This document shows, piece after piece, positions 62,969-64,000 of a stretch of DNA of 64,000 bases (its first letter is position 1; each line of letters begins with the position of its first letter). The notes under the pieces were generated by a model that was not told where the DNA came from, did not search any database, and saw nothing but the letters and a program-made list of their open reading frames with translations. Where the stretch lies: positions 124,001 to 188,000 of the forward strand of contig NZ_JBFDAH010000009.1 in the NCBI RefSeq assembly GCF_040719265.1. Direction: 5' to 3'. This stretch comes from Aliikangiella maris. GTDB taxonomy: Bacteria > Pseudomonadota > Gammaproteobacteria > Enterobacterales > Kangiellaceae. Both the position numbers and the translations under genes were made by a program.

Positions 62969-62982
62969 CTTGAGAGTGCTAA
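62956..62982. promoter_or_regulatory. Perfect CIRCE operator (HrcA site) upstream of groES
   Basis: TTAGCACTC-N9-GAGTGCTAA, an exact match to the CIRCE consensus, about 75 bases before the groES start codon and overlapping its promoter. Confidence 0.95.
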
Positions 62983-63232
62983 TTTTCAAATTTTTTTATT
63001 CATTGGGAGACTTTTTGGTTAGGTGATATGAAAATCGGCACATTTACAAGGGATAATCGAAATGGCTATTGTTTATCCAGCAACTGTGTGATTTTTAATA
63101 ATCCAGATTGGATATCAGGATAATTCGTTAATTTGTCATCAATTTTGTTTTAATTACGGTATCTCTTGTTAACTAATCTTGATAAGATTTTGGATCAAGT
63201 TTGAGTTATGTTTATCGATTCAGGGAAAACCA

Positions 63233-64000
63233 TTGCTCGTTCGACCCTTAATATACAAAGGCCCGGTAGATCACCTCAGCCAACACTTCGATAAAATAAG
63301 GCTGTTCGAAGGGATCCAGGTGCTGCTTGACGATGCGTTGATGGATTGGCAATACCGACAAGATGAAGATTTAATCAGAGGAATCTTTTTCGATATGGGG
63401 CGGCCAGTCAAAACTCAATTAATGTGGCCAATTAAAGATGTGCGCCAGACCGTCAACTGTAGCTGTGATGCGGCTAAAAAAGAAGAGTCTGTCTGTCGAC
63501 ATGCCGCTGCTCTTGCTATTGAGAGCAAGGTTCGGCTTGAGCGTTTACCACCGCCTGTCAAATCGACAGAAAATTATCAATCAGAATATCACTATTTAAA
63601 ACGCTGGTGTAAACGCCAGGTTTGTGACCCATTTCCTAATATGGCAAGGCATCGGGTTGTTTACCTGCTCGATCATGATAACAGTGGATTTAGTGTATCA
63701 ATCCATAAAGCCTATTTAACCACTCAAAATGAGTTTAAGCGTAAAGCAGAACTGGATTGGTCATTAATGGAAAAGGCTAAACTTCCTAAGTTTGTCAGTC
63801 TTACAGATCAGGAAATACTAGTTGAAATTGGACGATTAATTAAACAACATAGCGAGATGGTGATTAATTCAAATCAACTTCGTTTAGTTTTTCCTGATTG
63901 TGAGGCACTGTTAAAAAAAATCATTCTTTCTACTCGCTGTTTTTGGCGTAGTTGCCATAGGCACTCATTACTTTGGGAAAAGACCACACACAAAAACAGT
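63233..64000 (+). CDS. SWIM zinc-finger protein, probable N-terminus of a SNF2-type helicase (3'-truncated)
   Basis: An open frame of 256 codons runs off the right edge. A SWIM zinc finger is visible as CSC (in TVNCSCDAA) and CRHAAAL (CxC..CxH). The following RHRVVYLLDHDNSGFSVSIHKAYL and LPKFVSLTDQEILVEIGRLI resemble the N-terminal region of SNF2/DEAD-type helicases that begin with a SWIM finger. The helicase core itself is outside the window, so the family is inferred. The start is TTG 63233, with AGGGA 6 bases before; no in-frame ATG precedes the finger region closely. It is divergent from groES. Confidence 0.65.
   Translation, partial: MLVRPLIYKGPVDHLSQHFDKIRLFEGIQVLLDDALMDWQYRQDEDLIRGIFFDMGRPVKTQLMWPIKDVRQTVNCSCDAAKKEESVCRHAAALAIESKVRLERLPPPVKSTENYQSEYHYLKRWCKRQVCDPFPNMARHRVVYLLDHDNSGFSVSIHKAYLTTQNEFKRKAELDWSLMEKAKLPKFVSLTDQEILVEIGRLIKQHSEMVINSNQLRLVFPDCEALLKKIILSTRCFWRSCHRHSLLWEKTTHKNS

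Noticed and set aside
1..64000. tRNA, rRNA, CRISPR array, prophage or plasmid origin
   Set aside because: No repeat-spacer pattern, no cloverleaf-like sequence or rRNA signature, and no phage structural or replication genes were seen by reading.

Overview
The window is an AT-rich chromosomal segment of a Gammaproteobacterium. The evidence is gene order typical of that class: rhlB divergent from trxA, then rho-ubiD-fre; ftsY-ftsE-ftsX-rpoH; ydbH-ynbE-ydbL; ctpA-yibQ; and a single-chain gcvP. A marine, amino-acid-degrading lineage (Kangiella/Aliikangiella-like) would fit the hmgA-hppD pair and low GC, but the genus cannot be settled from sequence reading alone. No rRNA, tRNA, CRISPR array or prophage was seen.

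Layout. 0-5 kb: 3' part of gcvP, a two-gene pilus-type pair (PilC/GspF-like platform protein plus type IV prepilin), and a secreted metallo-beta-lactamase-fold hydrolase. 5.2-14.2 kb: a co-directional cassette of rhomboid protease, YqiJ/NfeD-like OB-fold membrane protein, flotillin (YqiK-like), a 1776-residue AAA ATPase and a small PHA-granule-family protein. 14.2-24.4 kb: peroxiredoxin, DUF6491-type lipoprotein, an RND adaptor/permease pair, a small broken frame, an M17 aminopeptidase, a class-C-like serine hydrolase and a small alpha/beta hydrolase. 24.4-29.2 kb (minus strand): rhlB, tusA, DUF1285, a small membrane protein, fhs and an AlkA-type glycosylase. 29.3-33.5 kb: trxA, rho, ubiD, fre. 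33.6-38.7 kb (minus): a solute-binding lipoprotein, then ftsY-ftsE-ftsX-rpoH. 39.1-41.4 kb: tyrosine catabolism (hmgA, hppD). 41.4-50 kb: CoA transferase, GST, the ydbL-ynbE-ydbH envelope bridge genes, ctpA-yibQ and a DUF938 methyltransferase. 50.2-52.3 kb: a beta-propeller lipoprotein. 60.9-62.9 kb: groEL-groES. The window ends inside a SWIM-finger protein, probably a SNF2-type helicase.

The most unusual region is 52.3-60.9 kb. Two perfect 56-bp copies of the terminator region (52289-52344 and 60830-60885) flank about 8.5 kb of very AT-rich DNA between the beta-propeller lipoprotein gene and groEL. The interval carries what looks like a complete polyprenyl-phosphoryl-D-arabinose pathway: UbiA-type phosphoribosyltransferase, HAD phosphatase, DprE1-like oxidase and DprE2-like reductase. 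With it are a GtrA-like protein, two GT-C type membrane glycosyltransferases and a decayed IS3-family element. The UbiA gene is split by a frameshift at a run of nine A, which suggests decay, phase variation or transcriptional slippage. One of the GT-C proteins recalls the pilin-arabinosylating type of transferase.

Heat-shock control is also notable. A perfect CIRCE (HrcA operator) overlaps a sigma32-like promoter in front of groES, and two tandem CIRCE-like elements lie upstream of rpoH. This suggests that HrcA controls both the chaperonin and the heat-shock sigma factor.
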